Source: Pseudonocardia nematodicida (GTDB lineage Bacteria > Actinomycetota > Actinomycetes > Mycobacteriales > Pseudonocardiaceae). Taken from it: DNA of 64,000 bases. Below the pieces are notes generated by a model. That model saw only the letters and a list, made by a program, of their open reading frames with translations, searched no databases and had not been told where the DNA came from. Both the position numbers and the translations under genes were made by a program. Location: NCBI RefSeq assembly GCF_040105385.1, contig NZ_JBEDNQ010000001.1, positions 868,001-932,000 of the forward strand. Reading direction: 5' to 3'. This document shows positions 16,948 through 25,129 of this stretch, in pieces (positions within the stretch are counted from its first letter, which is position 1; each line of letters begins with the position of its first letter).

Positions 16948-18771
16948 TCACGGACGGCGGCCGTCGTCGATCCAGCGGGCGAACACCGCGACGCGGTCCT
17001 CGGGCCACGGCCCGTCGCACGGCATCGAGCCGTCGCGCAGCCGGCCCAGGATCTCGTCGGCGTGCTCGGCGACGTCGTCGCACTCCCACAGGTCGAACAC
17101 GAACCGCATCGACCCGCGGTCCCGGGGCCGGAACAGGCCCCGCACGTGGGCGGCGAAGCCGACCGGCTCGTCGTCGGCGGGCGTGCTCACCTCCGGCACG
17201 TCCTGCGGCTCCGCACCGGGCAGCGCGCTCGGCCGGGCCGCCGGGGTCGCGTCGCACACCCACCACCAGCGCGGGACCGGCATGCCCTCCGGCGGCGCCG
17301 CGCCCTCGGTGCTGTTCTCGACGGCGATCCGGGTGCCCCACTCCAGGTAGCCGGCGAACGCGGCACGGAACTCCGGGTCCGACGGCAGCCCGGCCTCGTC
17401 GGCGCTGCGCACCAGCAGCGTGATCCACCGGGACCGCTGGGCCTCGGTGAGGTGCTTGCCAATGTGCTGGGAGATCATCCGTGCGTAGCCGCCGTAGCGC
17501 TGCGAGTACAGCTCGGGCCCGCCGAAGACCTCGGACAGCCAGGACGCGACCCGCTCGGGGTGGTCCGGCTCCATCCGCGCGAACAGCGGGGCCAGCAGGT
17601 CGTCGTCGGCGACGTGGCGCTCGTAGAACAGCCGGGTCGTGCGCAGCAGCGCCGGGTAGCCCCCGGCCCAGGCGAACAGCGTCGGGTCGTCGCCGGGCAC
17701 GGGGTCGTGGAAGTCTGCGTGCCAGTGCGCCCCGCTGCAGAACGGCTTGTTCGTCGAGTGCCCGCAGCGGCACAGGCTGGCGTGCTCGGGCGAGTACCCG
17801 ACCGGCCGCGGCTCCGGCCGGCCCTCGGCGTCGACGACGGCGATGCCGCCGGTGAGCCGGTACGGCCCGTCCCTCGACACCTCGATCGACGGTTCGCGGT
17901 CGGAGTCCACGAGCGCGGCCGCCCGGCGGCCCTCCAGCATCGCGCCCAGCGCGCCGGACGGGCAGGCCTGCACGGCGCGCAGGATATCGTCGGCCCGGCC
18001 ACCGGCGGGCGCGACGAACGGCTCCTCGCCGGCCCGGAACACGGTGGGCAGGCCGTCGGTGCACCGCGCCGAGTGCGCGCACAGGCCCCGGTTGTCGGTG
18101 ATCTCGAACTGGCGCGCCGGGTAGGTGTCGAGCCGGTCCGGGACCCGGTCGTCCCGCGTGGCGCCGGAGAAGCCGGTGTCGGCGTGGCTGCCGTCGCACC
18201 AGGGCTTGGCGGCGGACGCGCCGCAGCGGCACAGCGCGACGACCGGCGGCGGGTCCAGCCGCTGACCCAGCCAGTCGACCATCGCGGTGACGCCGGGGCC
18301 CGCAGCGAGATACGGGCCGTCGTGGGAGACGGTGACCCGGCCGGCCGGAACGGCGGCGAGCACATCCAGCGCGGCGAGGAGCCGCGCCCGGCGCGCGGAG
18401 GAGTCGTCGCCCGTGGCGGTGCTCGCGTCCGTGAGCGTGAGCAGGCGCAGCGCGCCGGCGCAGGCCTCCAGCACCTCGGGTCGTGCGTCCCGGGCGGCGG
18501 CCTCGGCCAGCTCCACGGCGAGGTCGAGACACATCCCGGCAGCCTCGGCGCTCCCGACCATCCGCCGCTGCTCCGGAACCTCCGGCACGTCGAGCCGCGC
18601 GGCGTCGACCACACCGCCGCCGACCAGGGGGCGCACCACCGTCCGCTCCAGCCACGCCGACCACGACGTCGCCCGCTCGTCGCCCGACGCGCTCCACGCC
18701 CGCATCCGGGCTCGGACCCTGCGCAGCACCGACGCCACCGCGGCGTCGGCGGCCTCGGTCACCGGACTCAT
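16948..18771 (-). CDS. CDGSH x2 / 4Fe-4S / truncated-globin fusion protein
   Basis: 607 residues; ATG at 18771 follows GGGGGAG. Domains in order: helical N-terminus (1-145); CDGSH iron-sulfur motif with C181-x-C183-x8-C192-x3-H196; divergent mono-cluster region with C231, C237 and C270-P; second CDGSH-like motif C334-x-C336-x8-C345-x3-H349 (C-S-G-A-H); group II-type truncated globin (about 375-505) with L-F-Y-E-R-H and a proximal-His candidate H440; and a C-terminal piece ending M-P-C-D-G-P-W-P-E-D-R-V-A-V-F-A-R-W-I-D-D-G. The cofactor set suggests a soluble redox or gas (NO/O2) sensing or detoxifying protein; function not established. It lies between the two S9 peptidases, divergent from one. 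Confidence 0.82.
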   Translation of the reverse strand: MSPVTEAADAAVASVLRRVRARMRAWSASGDERATSWSAWLERTVVRPLVGGGVVDAARLDVPEVPEQRRMVGSAEAAGMCLDLAVELAEAAARDARPEVLEACAGALRLLTLTDASTATGDDSSARRARLLAALDVLAAVPAGRVTVSHDGPYLAAGPGVTAMVDWLGQRLDPPPVVALCRCGASAAKPWCDGSHADTGFSGATRDDRVPDRLDTYPARQFEITDNRGLCAHSARCTDGLPTVFRAGEEPFVAPAGGRADDILRAVQACPSGALGAMLEGRRAAALVDSDREPSIEVSRDGPYRLTGGIAVVDAEGRPEPRPVGYSPEHASLCRCGHSTNKPFCSGAHWHADFHDPVPGDDPTLFAWAGGYPALLRTTRLFYERHVADDDLLAPLFARMEPDHPERVASWLSEVFGGPELYSQRYGGYARMISQHIGKHLTEAQRSRWITLLVRSADEAGLPSDPEFRAAFAGYLEWGTRIAVENSTEGAAPPEGMPVPRWWWVCDATPAARPSALPGAEPQDVPEVSTPADDEPVGFAAHVRGLFRPRDRGSMRFVFDLWECDDVAEHADEILGRLRDGSMPCDGPWPEDRVAVFARWIDDGRRP

Positions 18772-18795
18772 GGCTCCCCCTGGGGGCTCCAGATC

Positions 18796-18808
18796 GTTGC
18801 GTCGCAAC
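18796..18808. promoter_or_regulatory. Inverted repeat GTTGC-GTC-GCAAC before the globin fusion gene
   Basis: A 5-bp perfect inverted repeat with a 3-base centre, 25 bases upstream of the globin-fusion ATG on the minus strand, in the short divergent region that also holds MerR-type site B. It may be an operator for the fusion gene. It is short, so chance occurrence is possible. Confidence 0.3.
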
Positions 18809-18865
18809 ACTGTAAGGGTGGGGGCGACGGCCCGCCCGGCGATCGGCCCGTCGCGCTCGAGCAGC

Positions 18866-18896
18866 TTGAGCATGCCGCGACGGCATGGTGTCGGAT
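18866..18896 (+). promoter_or_regulatory. MerR-type promoter, site B (S9 peptidase paralogue 2)
   Basis: -35 TTGAGC (18866-18871), 19-base spacer ATGCCGCGACGGCATGGTG (18872-18890), -10-like TCGGAT (18891-18896). Compared with site A only positions 1 and 15 of the spacer differ, and these two positions face each other in the dyad (G-C in A, A-T in B). That compensatory change argues the palindrome is bound by a dimeric protein. Start codon of the peptidase is 50 bases downstream. Confidence 0.72.
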
Positions 18897-18945
18897 CGTG
18901 GTCAGTCGTCCGATGCAGCACCGAACCTCGTGAGCGGAGAACAGC

Positions 18946-20856
18946 GTGACCACGACCGACCGTCCGACCGGCCCGCGGCCGGCCCGGATCGACGCCGAGA
19001 CCTTCTTCGCCGACCGGGACTTCGCCTTCCCGAGCATCTCCCCCGACGGCACCCGGCTCGCCTACCTCGCCCCGCACCAGGGGCGGCGCAACGTCTGGAT
19101 CCGGGGCATCGACCAGACCCACGACGACGCCGTCCCGGTCACCCACGACACCCGCCGCGGCATCACCAGCTACTACTGGATCGACGACCCGCGCTGGCTG
19201 CTCTACCTGCAGGACACCGACGGCAACGAGGACTGGCACCTGCACCGCGTCGATCTCCGGAACCCCGAGGCACCGGCCGTCGACCTCACCCCGTTCGAGC
19301 CCGGCTCCCGGGTGTTCGCCGTCGACCCGGAGACCACGGTGCCCGGCACCGTCCTCGCGTGGATGAACCCGCGCCCGCTCTACGTCGACGTGTTCCGGAT
19401 CGACGTCGCGACCGGGAAGACCACAGCCCTGGTGGAACGGACCGACCCGGCCGAGACCTTCCTCGTCGACCGGACCGGCCGGGCGTCCTGGTTCATGGCG
19501 CAGGACGCCGAGGGCACCCACGAGATCTCCGCCGCCGATCCGGACACCGGAACGCGGCGCGTCGTGCACCGCGCCGGCGGCCCGGAGCACCCGATGGGTG
19601 TGTTCGTGTTCCCCGAACCGGACGGCAGCGGTGTGCTGATCGGCGACTACCAGTCCTCCGACGACCTGCGGCTGCTCCGCGTCGACCGGGCCACCGGCGC
19701 GCAGACCGTCGTCGCCGCCGTCGACGGGCACAGCCTCGACACCGCGAGCTCGGCCTCGGACACGCTGCCGCCGAGCGTGTTCACCAGCCGTCGCACCGGC
19801 GAGGTCGTCGCCGCCCGCTTCACCGGCGACCGGCCCCGGATCGTGCCGCTCGACCCGCACTTCGCCGAGGTCCAGACCGCACTGGAGAAGCTCTCCGACG
19901 GCGTCCTCGGCTGGGTGGGCTCCGATGTGGACGAGCAGCGCTGGGTGGTGACCTTCGTCCACGACCGGGAGCCGGGCACGACCTGGTTCTACGACCACTC
20001 GACCGGCGAGGCCCGCCTGCTGTACCGCCGCGACACACCGGATCCGGCGGACCTCGCGCCGATGATCCCGGTCGGGTTCCCGGCCCGCGACGGCCTGCCG
20101 CTGCACGGCTTCCTGACCCTGCCCGTCGGCGTCGCTCCCGAGAACCTGCCGCTGGTGCTGCTGGTCCACGGTGGACCGTGGATGCACGACTCCTGGGGTT
20201 ACAACGCGGCCGTGCAGTTCCTGGCCAACCGCGGCCACGCGGTGCTGCAGGTCAACTTCCGCGGCTCCACCGGCTACGGGCGCCGGCACCTCACCGCCGC
20301 GATCGGCGAGTTCGCCGGCGCAATGCACGACGACCTGATCGACGCCGTCGACTGGGCCGTCGCCCGGGGCTACGCCGACCCGGAGCGGCTGGCGATCGTC
20401 GGCGGGTCGTACGGCGGCTACGCCGCACTCGTCGGCGTCACCGTGACACCGGAGAAGTTCGCCGCGGCGGTGGACTTCGTCGGGATCTCCGACCTGGCCA
20501 ACTTCCTGGCCTCGCTACCGCCGTTCGTCCGGGCGAACATGACCAACAACTGGATCCGCTACGTCGGTGACCCCGACGACCCCGCGCAGCTCGAGGACAT
20601 GCGGCGCCGGTCCCCGATCACCATGATCGAGAAGATCCGCACGCCGCTGCTCGTCGCGCAGGGCGCCAACGACGTCCGTGTGGTGCAGGCCGAGTCGGAC
20701 AACATCGTCGCGCCGCTGCGGGAGCGCGGGGTGCCGGTCGAGTACATCGTCGCCGAGGACGAGGGGCACGGCTTCGAGAACCCGGAGAACATGATCATGT
20801 TGTTCGAGGCGATCGAGCGGCACCTCGCCGAGCACCTCGGCGGCGCCACCGGCTGA
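18946..20856 (+). CDS. S9-family prolyl oligopeptidase-like peptidase, paralogue 2
   Basis: 636 residues, GTG start with GGAGAACA upstream, no signal peptide. Propeller-like N-terminal half and C-terminal hydrolase domain with Ser488 (G-G-S-Y-G-G-Y), Asp576 (G-A-N-D-V-R-V) and His608 (D-E-G-H-G-F), the same numbering as paralogue 1. Long stretches such as the one beginning S-P-D-G-T-R-L-A-Y-L-A-P-H are shared, so the two arose by duplication, with the globin-fusion gene between them. Driven by MerR-type site B. Likely degrades or processes short peptides in the cytosol; substrate unknown. Confidence 0.9.
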   Translation: MTTTDRPTGPRPARIDAETFFADRDFAFPSISPDGTRLAYLAPHQGRRNVWIRGIDQTHDDAVPVTHDTRRGITSYYWIDDPRWLLYLQDTDGNEDWHLHRVDLRNPEAPAVDLTPFEPGSRVFAVDPETTVPGTVLAWMNPRPLYVDVFRIDVATGKTTALVERTDPAETFLVDRTGRASWFMAQDAEGTHEISAADPDTGTRRVVHRAGGPEHPMGVFVFPEPDGSGVLIGDYQSSDDLRLLRVDRATGAQTVVAAVDGHSLDTASSASDTLPPSVFTSRRTGEVVAARFTGDRPRIVPLDPHFAEVQTALEKLSDGVLGWVGSDVDEQRWVVTFVHDREPGTTWFYDHSTGEARLLYRRDTPDPADLAPMIPVGFPARDGLPLHGFLTLPVGVAPENLPLVLLVHGGPWMHDSWGYNAAVQFLANRGHAVLQVNFRGSTGYGRRHLTAAIGEFAGAMHDDLIDAVDWAVARGYADPERLAIVGGSYGGYAALVGVTVTPEKFAAAVDFVGISDLANFLASLPPFVRANMTNNWIRYVGDPDDPAQLEDMRRRSPITMIEKIRTPLLVAQGANDVRVVQAESDNIVAPLRERGVPVEYIVAEDEGHGFENPENMIMLFEAIERHLAEHLGGATG

Positions 20857-20935
20857 TCGCGCGCCGACTCCGGAAGGCCTGAGCCCCCGCCGTTGTTGCA
20901 GGGGACGTCCGGTCCGTCGACCACGAGGTGCCACC

Positions 20936-21937
20936 GTGTCCCAGTCCACTCCCCTGCCGTTGTCGATCCTCGATCTGGCCGTCGTCGCCCGGGGCGAGAC
21001 CGTGGGCCAGGCGCTGGAGGCCAGCACGACGCTGGCGCAGCGCGCGGAGGAGTGGGGGTTCCGGCGCATCTGGTACGCCGAGCACCACAACATGGGCGTG
21101 ATCGCCTCGGCCGCGACCAGCGTGCTGATCGCGCACGTCGCCGCGCGCACCGAGCGGATCACCCTCGGGTCGGGCGGGGTGATGCTGCCCAACCACTCGC
21201 CGCTGCAGATCGCCGAGCAGTTCGGCACCCTCGCCGAACTCCACCCCGGCCGGATCGAGCTGGGACTGGGCCGGGCGCCCGGGACGGACCAGGAGACCGT
21301 CCGCGCGCTGCGGCGGGATCCCGCGGCGTCCGAACGCTTCCCGCAGGACGTCCAGGAGCTGCAGGCCTTCCTCGGGACGACGAGCCTGGTCCCGGGCGTC
21401 GACGCCTTCCCGGGGCACGGCACCGCCGTCCCGCTGACGATCCTCGGGTCCTCGCTCTACGGCGCCCGGGTGGCTGCGGCGCTCGGGCTGCCGTACGGGT
21501 TCGCCTCGCACTTCGCCCCGGACGAGCTGGAGCGTGCCGTCGCCCTCTACCGGGCGGAGTTCCGGCCGTCGGCCCAGCTCGCCGCGCCGCACGTGCTGGC
21601 CGGGGTGAACGTCATCGCGGCCGACTCGGACGACGAGGCGCAGGCGCACTTCCGGGAGATGCAGCGCGAGCGGGTGCGGCTGTTCGCCGGCCGTCGCGGG
21701 AGCGCGCTGACCGACGCCGAGGCCGACACGGTGCTCGACGGCCCGGCGGGTGGGCAGATCCGGTCGATGACGCGGTACAGCGCCGTCGGCACGCCCGCGA
21801 CCGTCGCGCGCTACCTCGACGACTTCGCCACCCGCGCGGACGCCGACGAGCTGATCGTCGCCGGCGCCGCTCCCGGCCGGGAGGCCTGGTGGCGCAGCTG
21901 GGAACTGCTCGCCACCAAGGTCCAGAACGCCCGCTGA
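20936..21937 (+). CDS. LLM-class flavin oxidoreductase, MsnO8-like
   Basis: 333 residues with a GTG start. Recognised by P-L-S-I-L-D-L-A-V-V-A-R-G near the N-terminus, W-Y-A-E-H-H-N-M, G-S-G-G-V-M-L-P-N-H-S-P-L and L-G-L-G-R-A-P-G-T-D, typical of the MsnO8/luciferase-like subgroup. Predicted flavin-dependent monooxygenase of the bacterial luciferase superfamily; substrate unknown. It stands alone after the S9 peptidase (79-base gap). A decayed SDR abuts its 3' end on the other strand. Confidence 0.85.
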   Translation: MSQSTPLPLSILDLAVVARGETVGQALEASTTLAQRAEEWGFRRIWYAEHHNMGVIASAATSVLIAHVAARTERITLGSGGVMLPNHSPLQIAEQFGTLAELHPGRIELGLGRAPGTDQETVRALRRDPAASERFPQDVQELQAFLGTTSLVPGVDAFPGHGTAVPLTILGSSLYGARVAAALGLPYGFASHFAPDELERAVALYRAEFRPSAQLAAPHVLAGVNVIAADSDDEAQAHFREMQRERVRLFAGRRGSALTDAEADTVLDGPAGGQIRSMTRYSAVGTPATVARYLDDFATRADADELIVAGAAPGREAWWRSWELLATKVQNAR

Positions 21938-22170
21938 GCCGCTGCTGCTGCGCACCTCCGCTCACCAGGAGGTCCTGACCACTCACCCACGAGGCGAGGT
22001 CGCCGGCGAAGTACCGAGCCGCGTCGGCGACGTCCTCGGACCGGCCCATCCGCCCGCTCGGCGAGCGACTCGACGCCTCGCCCGCGGATCTCGTCGACCG
22101 TCCGCGCGGTGTTCGCCTCGTCGCCCGAGTAGTCGACGACGACGTTCGCGCCGAGTGCGGCGTAGCGCGG
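21938..22170 (-). pseudogene. SDR remnant with internal deletion and frameshift
   Basis: Two pieces of a short-chain dehydrogenase remain in different frames on the minus strand. Around 22170-22060 is the Rossmann start (R-Y-A-A-L-G-A-N-V-V-V-D-Y-S-G-D-E-A-N, then R-T-V-D-E-I-R-G-R-G-V). Around 22055-21945 is the C-terminus (M-G-R-S-E-D-V-A-D-A-A-R-Y-F-A-G-D, then G-Q-D-L-L-V-S-G-G-A). The central roughly 150 residues, including the catalytic Tyr-Lys, are gone. No function is expected. Confidence 0.75.
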
Positions 22171-22289
22171 CGCGGTCCCCCTCCGGCGGCCGTGATCCGT
22201 CCCGTCCGTCCCGCCCGACGACAGCCACGGTCCGGTGATCCCCCTCAGGAATCTGGTCACTTCGGACTATCAGTACTAGCGTACAGATT

Positions 22290-22898
22290 GTGGATGGCCG
22301 CCGTGCCCGCAGCGCACGAACCCGTACCGCCCTGCTCGATGCCGCTATCGAGATCATCTGCACCCAAGGCGTCGCCGCCGTGACCCAGCGCGCGGTCGCG
22401 GCGAAGGCGGGCACGTCCCTGGCCTCGACGACGTACCACTTCCGCACCGCCGACGACCTGCTCGTCGCCGCCTTCGAGCTGACGAGCACCCGGACGATCG
22501 CCGACATGCGCCGGACCGGCCGCGAGGCGGTCGAGAACGGGATGGGGATCGTCGACGCCGCCATGGCCGTCGTCGCGCGCGCCCCCTACGGCGACCGCCT
22601 GCCACCGGACGGGGTCGTCCAGCTGACGCTGTCCGCGATCCACAACCCGCGGCTGCGCCCGATCGCCGAGGCGTTCATCGAGGAGCTGGCCGCCCTGTTC
22701 ACGCCGCGGGTCGCCTCCCCGGACACCGCACGGACCCTCGCCCGCTCGCTCGCCGGGCTGATCCTGCACGAGATGGCGCGCGGCGCCGGGACACCCACCG
22801 ACACCATGCGCGCCGACGTCACGCGCCTCTTCGAGGCCTTCGGCGTGATCGACGACCGGACCGACACAGCACACCACGAGACGCGGGAGCACAAATGA
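22290..22898 (+). CDS. TetR-family regulator
   Basis: 202 residues, GTG start. N-terminal helix-turn-helix (about 8-55: R-T-A-L-L-D-A-A-I-E-I-I ... T-Q-R-A-V-A-A-K-A-G-T-S-L-A-S-T-T-Y-H-F) followed by a helical ligand domain. Its stop overlaps the following MpaB-like gene (ATGA), so it probably autoregulates an operon of itself, MpaB-like oxygenase and SDR. Just upstream is an unusually A/T-rich stretch (22262-22289) containing GTACTAGCGTAC, a plausible operator and promoter. Confidence 0.86.
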   Translation: MDGRRARSARTRTALLDAAIEIICTQGVAAVTQRAVAAKAGTSLASTTYHFRTADDLLVAAFELTSTRTIADMRRTGREAVENGMGIVDAAMAVVARAPYGDRLPPDGVVQLTLSAIHNPRLRPIAEAFIEELAALFTPRVASPDTARTLARSLAGLILHEMARGAGTPTDTMRADVTRLFEAFGVIDDRTDTAHHETREHK

Positions 22899-24076
22899 TC
22901 ACCATCGCCGGATGGCCGACCGGTCGATCGAGCCGGTCCGCCGTGCTCGCCCAGTTCGGCGAGGGCCGCGCCGACCTGATGCAGTGGGCCCTGACCACCG
23001 GCGACCCGCTCGCCGACGCGGTCGTCGCCGAGATGCACGAGCTCGGGATGTCGACCGCGCGACCGCTGCTGGTGCGGGGCATCGAGGACGGCCTGGACTC
23101 GCTGGAGGACCCGCCGCCGGCGCTCGCCGCGTTCCTGGAGAGCACCGAGACACCGCCCGCCTACGTCGACGACGTCCTGCTCGACGAGCTCCCGCGGGCC
23201 TGGTTCAGCTCCCCGTCCCCGGTGCACATCCTGTCCCTCAGCGCGGGCGCCCTGGTCCGGGTCTACGAGTCGCCGTCGATCGCGAAGGTCCTGTCCACCA
23301 CCGGCCGGCTCGTCGACCGGGCCGACAAGCGGCTCGTCGAGACCGGGACATGGCTGACCCAGGCGATGCTGCCCGGGAACCTGCGGCGGGGACGGCCGGG
23401 GTACGTCGCCACCCTGAACGTCCGCATGCTGCACGCCCACATGCGCATGCTCGCCCTCGACCGCGGGTACGACAGCGCGGCCGACGGCGTGCCGATCAAC
23501 CAGGTGGACCTGGCCCGGACCTGGATGGACTTCACCCTGACCTCCTTCGTCGCCGAGGACATGCTGGGCTTCGGCCTCACCGGACGTGAGCTCGACGGGC
23601 TCTACCGCTACTGGTGGTACCTCGGGCACCTGCTCGGCATCGACGCCCGGCTGGTCGAGGGCATCACCGGCAACGACGGCGCGCGCCGGGTCGACGACGT
23701 CCTGCAGACCGTGACCGGGCCCGTCTCGGACGACTCGGCCCGGCTCGCGGCCGCGACGCTGGACTCGATCTCGGTCCTGCTCCGGGACCTGTTCCGGATC
23801 CCGGGACGGCTCTCCCGGCCGGCCCTCGACGCCATCACCCGCCGCATCCACGGCCCGTCCATGAGCCAGGACCTGCAGGTCCGCGCCGCACCGGTCGCCG
23901 ACACCCTGCTGACCCCCGCCATCGCCGGTGTCCGGCGGACCCGGTCGGTGCGCCGCAGGTCACCCGAGCAGTGGCAGGCCGCCATCGACGCGAACATCGC
24001 GGCCGAGCGCCGGCGCGCGGGCGAGCCGGGTGAGCCGACCGCCTACGAGCGCGGTGCCACCGGCTCGGCCGACTGA
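22895..24076 (+). CDS. MpaB/Lcp-like (DUF2236) haem oxygenase-family protein
   Basis: 393 residues, ATG overlapping the tetR stop. Family pattern: V-R-M-L-H-A-H-M-R near 178, I-N-Q-V-D-L-A-R-T-W-M-D-F near 205, and Y-R-Y-W-W-Y-L-G-H-L-L-G-I-D near 240. The superfamily includes rubber oxygenase Lcp and fungal MpaB, haem proteins that cleave polyisoprenoid double bonds; the conserved His residues would ligate haem. The substrate here is unknown. It lies between its presumed TetR regulator and an SDR. A basic C-terminus (VRRTRSVRRR) is present. Confidence 0.78.
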   Translation: MITIAGWPTGRSSRSAVLAQFGEGRADLMQWALTTGDPLADAVVAEMHELGMSTARPLLVRGIEDGLDSLEDPPPALAAFLESTETPPAYVDDVLLDELPRAWFSSPSPVHILSLSAGALVRVYESPSIAKVLSTTGRLVDRADKRLVETGTWLTQAMLPGNLRRGRPGYVATLNVRMLHAHMRMLALDRGYDSAADGVPINQVDLARTWMDFTLTSFVAEDMLGFGLTGRELDGLYRYWWYLGHLLGIDARLVEGITGNDGARRVDDVLQTVTGPVSDDSARLAAATLDSISVLLRDLFRIPGRLSRPALDAITRRIHGPSMSQDLQVRAAPVADTLLTPAIAGVRRTRSVRRRSPEQWQAAIDANIAAERRRAGEPGEPTAYERGATGSAD

Positions 24077-24115
24077 TCCGTCACCCCGTCCGAACACCCT
24101 CAGGAGACCGACGCC

Positions 24116-25057
24116 ATGCCCCGCACCATCGACATCACCCTGCCCGACCTCACCGGGAAGCTCGCCGTCGTCACTGGCGCCAGTGACGGGATCGGTTTCA
24201 ACATCGCCCGTCGCCTCTCGGCAGCCGGAGCCGAACTGCTCATGCCGGTGCGCAACCCCACGAAGGGCGAGCGGGCCGCCGACCGCATCCGCGGCGACGT
24301 GCCCAGCGCGAAGATCACCATCCGCCCGCTCGACCTGGCCTCGCTGGCGTCCGTCGCGGGTTTCGCGGAGCAGGTCGTGGCCGACGGCCGTCCCATCGAC
24401 ATCCTGGTGAACAACGCCGGCCTGATGAACCCGCCCAGCCGGCAGACCACCCAGGACGGCTTCGAGCTGCAGTTCGGCACCAACCACCTCGGCCACGTCG
24501 CCCTCACCCACGGCCTGCTGCCGGCGTTGCGGGAGGGCCGGGCCCGGGTCACCAGCCAGTCGAGCGTCTCCGCGCGCAGCGGCCGCGGGACGATCAACTG
24601 GGACGACCCGAACTGGGAGAGGTCCTACGACGTCGACAAGGCCTACACCCAGTCCAAGATCGCCACCGGGCTGTTCGGCCGCGAGCTCGACGCCCGCAGC
24701 CGGGCGGGCGGCTGGGGCATCACCAGCAACCTGTCCCACCCCGGCATCTCCCCCACGAACCTGCTCGCCGCCCAACCCGGGCTCGGACGCCGGCAGGACA
24801 CCCTCGGGGTCCGGGCGATCCGGCTGATGTCCCGGGTCGGGCTCGTCGGCACCCCCGACTCCGCCGCCCTGCCGGCCCTGCTGGCCGCCACCGGTCCGGA
24901 CACCCGGCGCGGGAGGTTCTTCGGGCCGAAGGGGGCCGGCGGCGTCGGTGGGGCGCCCGGCGAGCAGAAGCTGTGGCCGCCGCTGCAGAGCATGGACGAC
25001 GCCCGCAGGCTCTGGGACCTCTCCGAGAAGTTGGTGGGGATGCGCTTCCCCGCCTGA
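24116..25057 (+). CDS. Short-chain dehydrogenase/reductase (extended-type)
   Basis: 313 residues, ATG preceded by CAGGAGA. T-G-A-S-D-G-I-G at the N-terminus (about 20-27), N-N-A-G at about 99-102, and the catalytic Y-T-Q-S-K at about 181. The length and N-W-D-D-P-N-W-E motif match the retinol-dehydrogenase-like/WW-oxidoreductase subgroup. Third gene of the tetR-mpaB-like operon, separated by 39 bases. It may oxidise or reduce an aldehyde or alcohol formed by the oxygenase (inference). Confidence 0.88.
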   Translation: MPRTIDITLPDLTGKLAVVTGASDGIGFNIARRLSAAGAELLMPVRNPTKGERAADRIRGDVPSAKITIRPLDLASLASVAGFAEQVVADGRPIDILVNNAGLMNPPSRQTTQDGFELQFGTNHLGHVALTHGLLPALREGRARVTSQSSVSARSGRGTINWDDPNWERSYDVDKAYTQSKIATGLFGRELDARSRAGGWGITSNLSHPGISPTNLLAAQPGLGRRQDTLGVRAIRLMSRVGLVGTPDSAALPALLAATGPDTRRGRFFGPKGAGGVGGAPGEQKLWPPLQSMDDARRLWDLSEKLVGMRFPA

Positions 25058-25117
25058 GCCGCGTCGACACCGGGTGTCGGCCTGCGCGGTTTCCGTCACC
25101 TCCGTCCCGTTTCGTGT

Positions 25118-25129
25118 GACAATGCCGCA
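25118..25129 (+). promoter_or_regulatory. Promoter -10 of a leaderless permease gene
   Basis: GACAAT at 25118-25123 lies seven bases before the ATG at 25130, where a transcript would start. No ribosome site is present in the short gap, so translation is probably leaderless. Confidence 0.5.
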
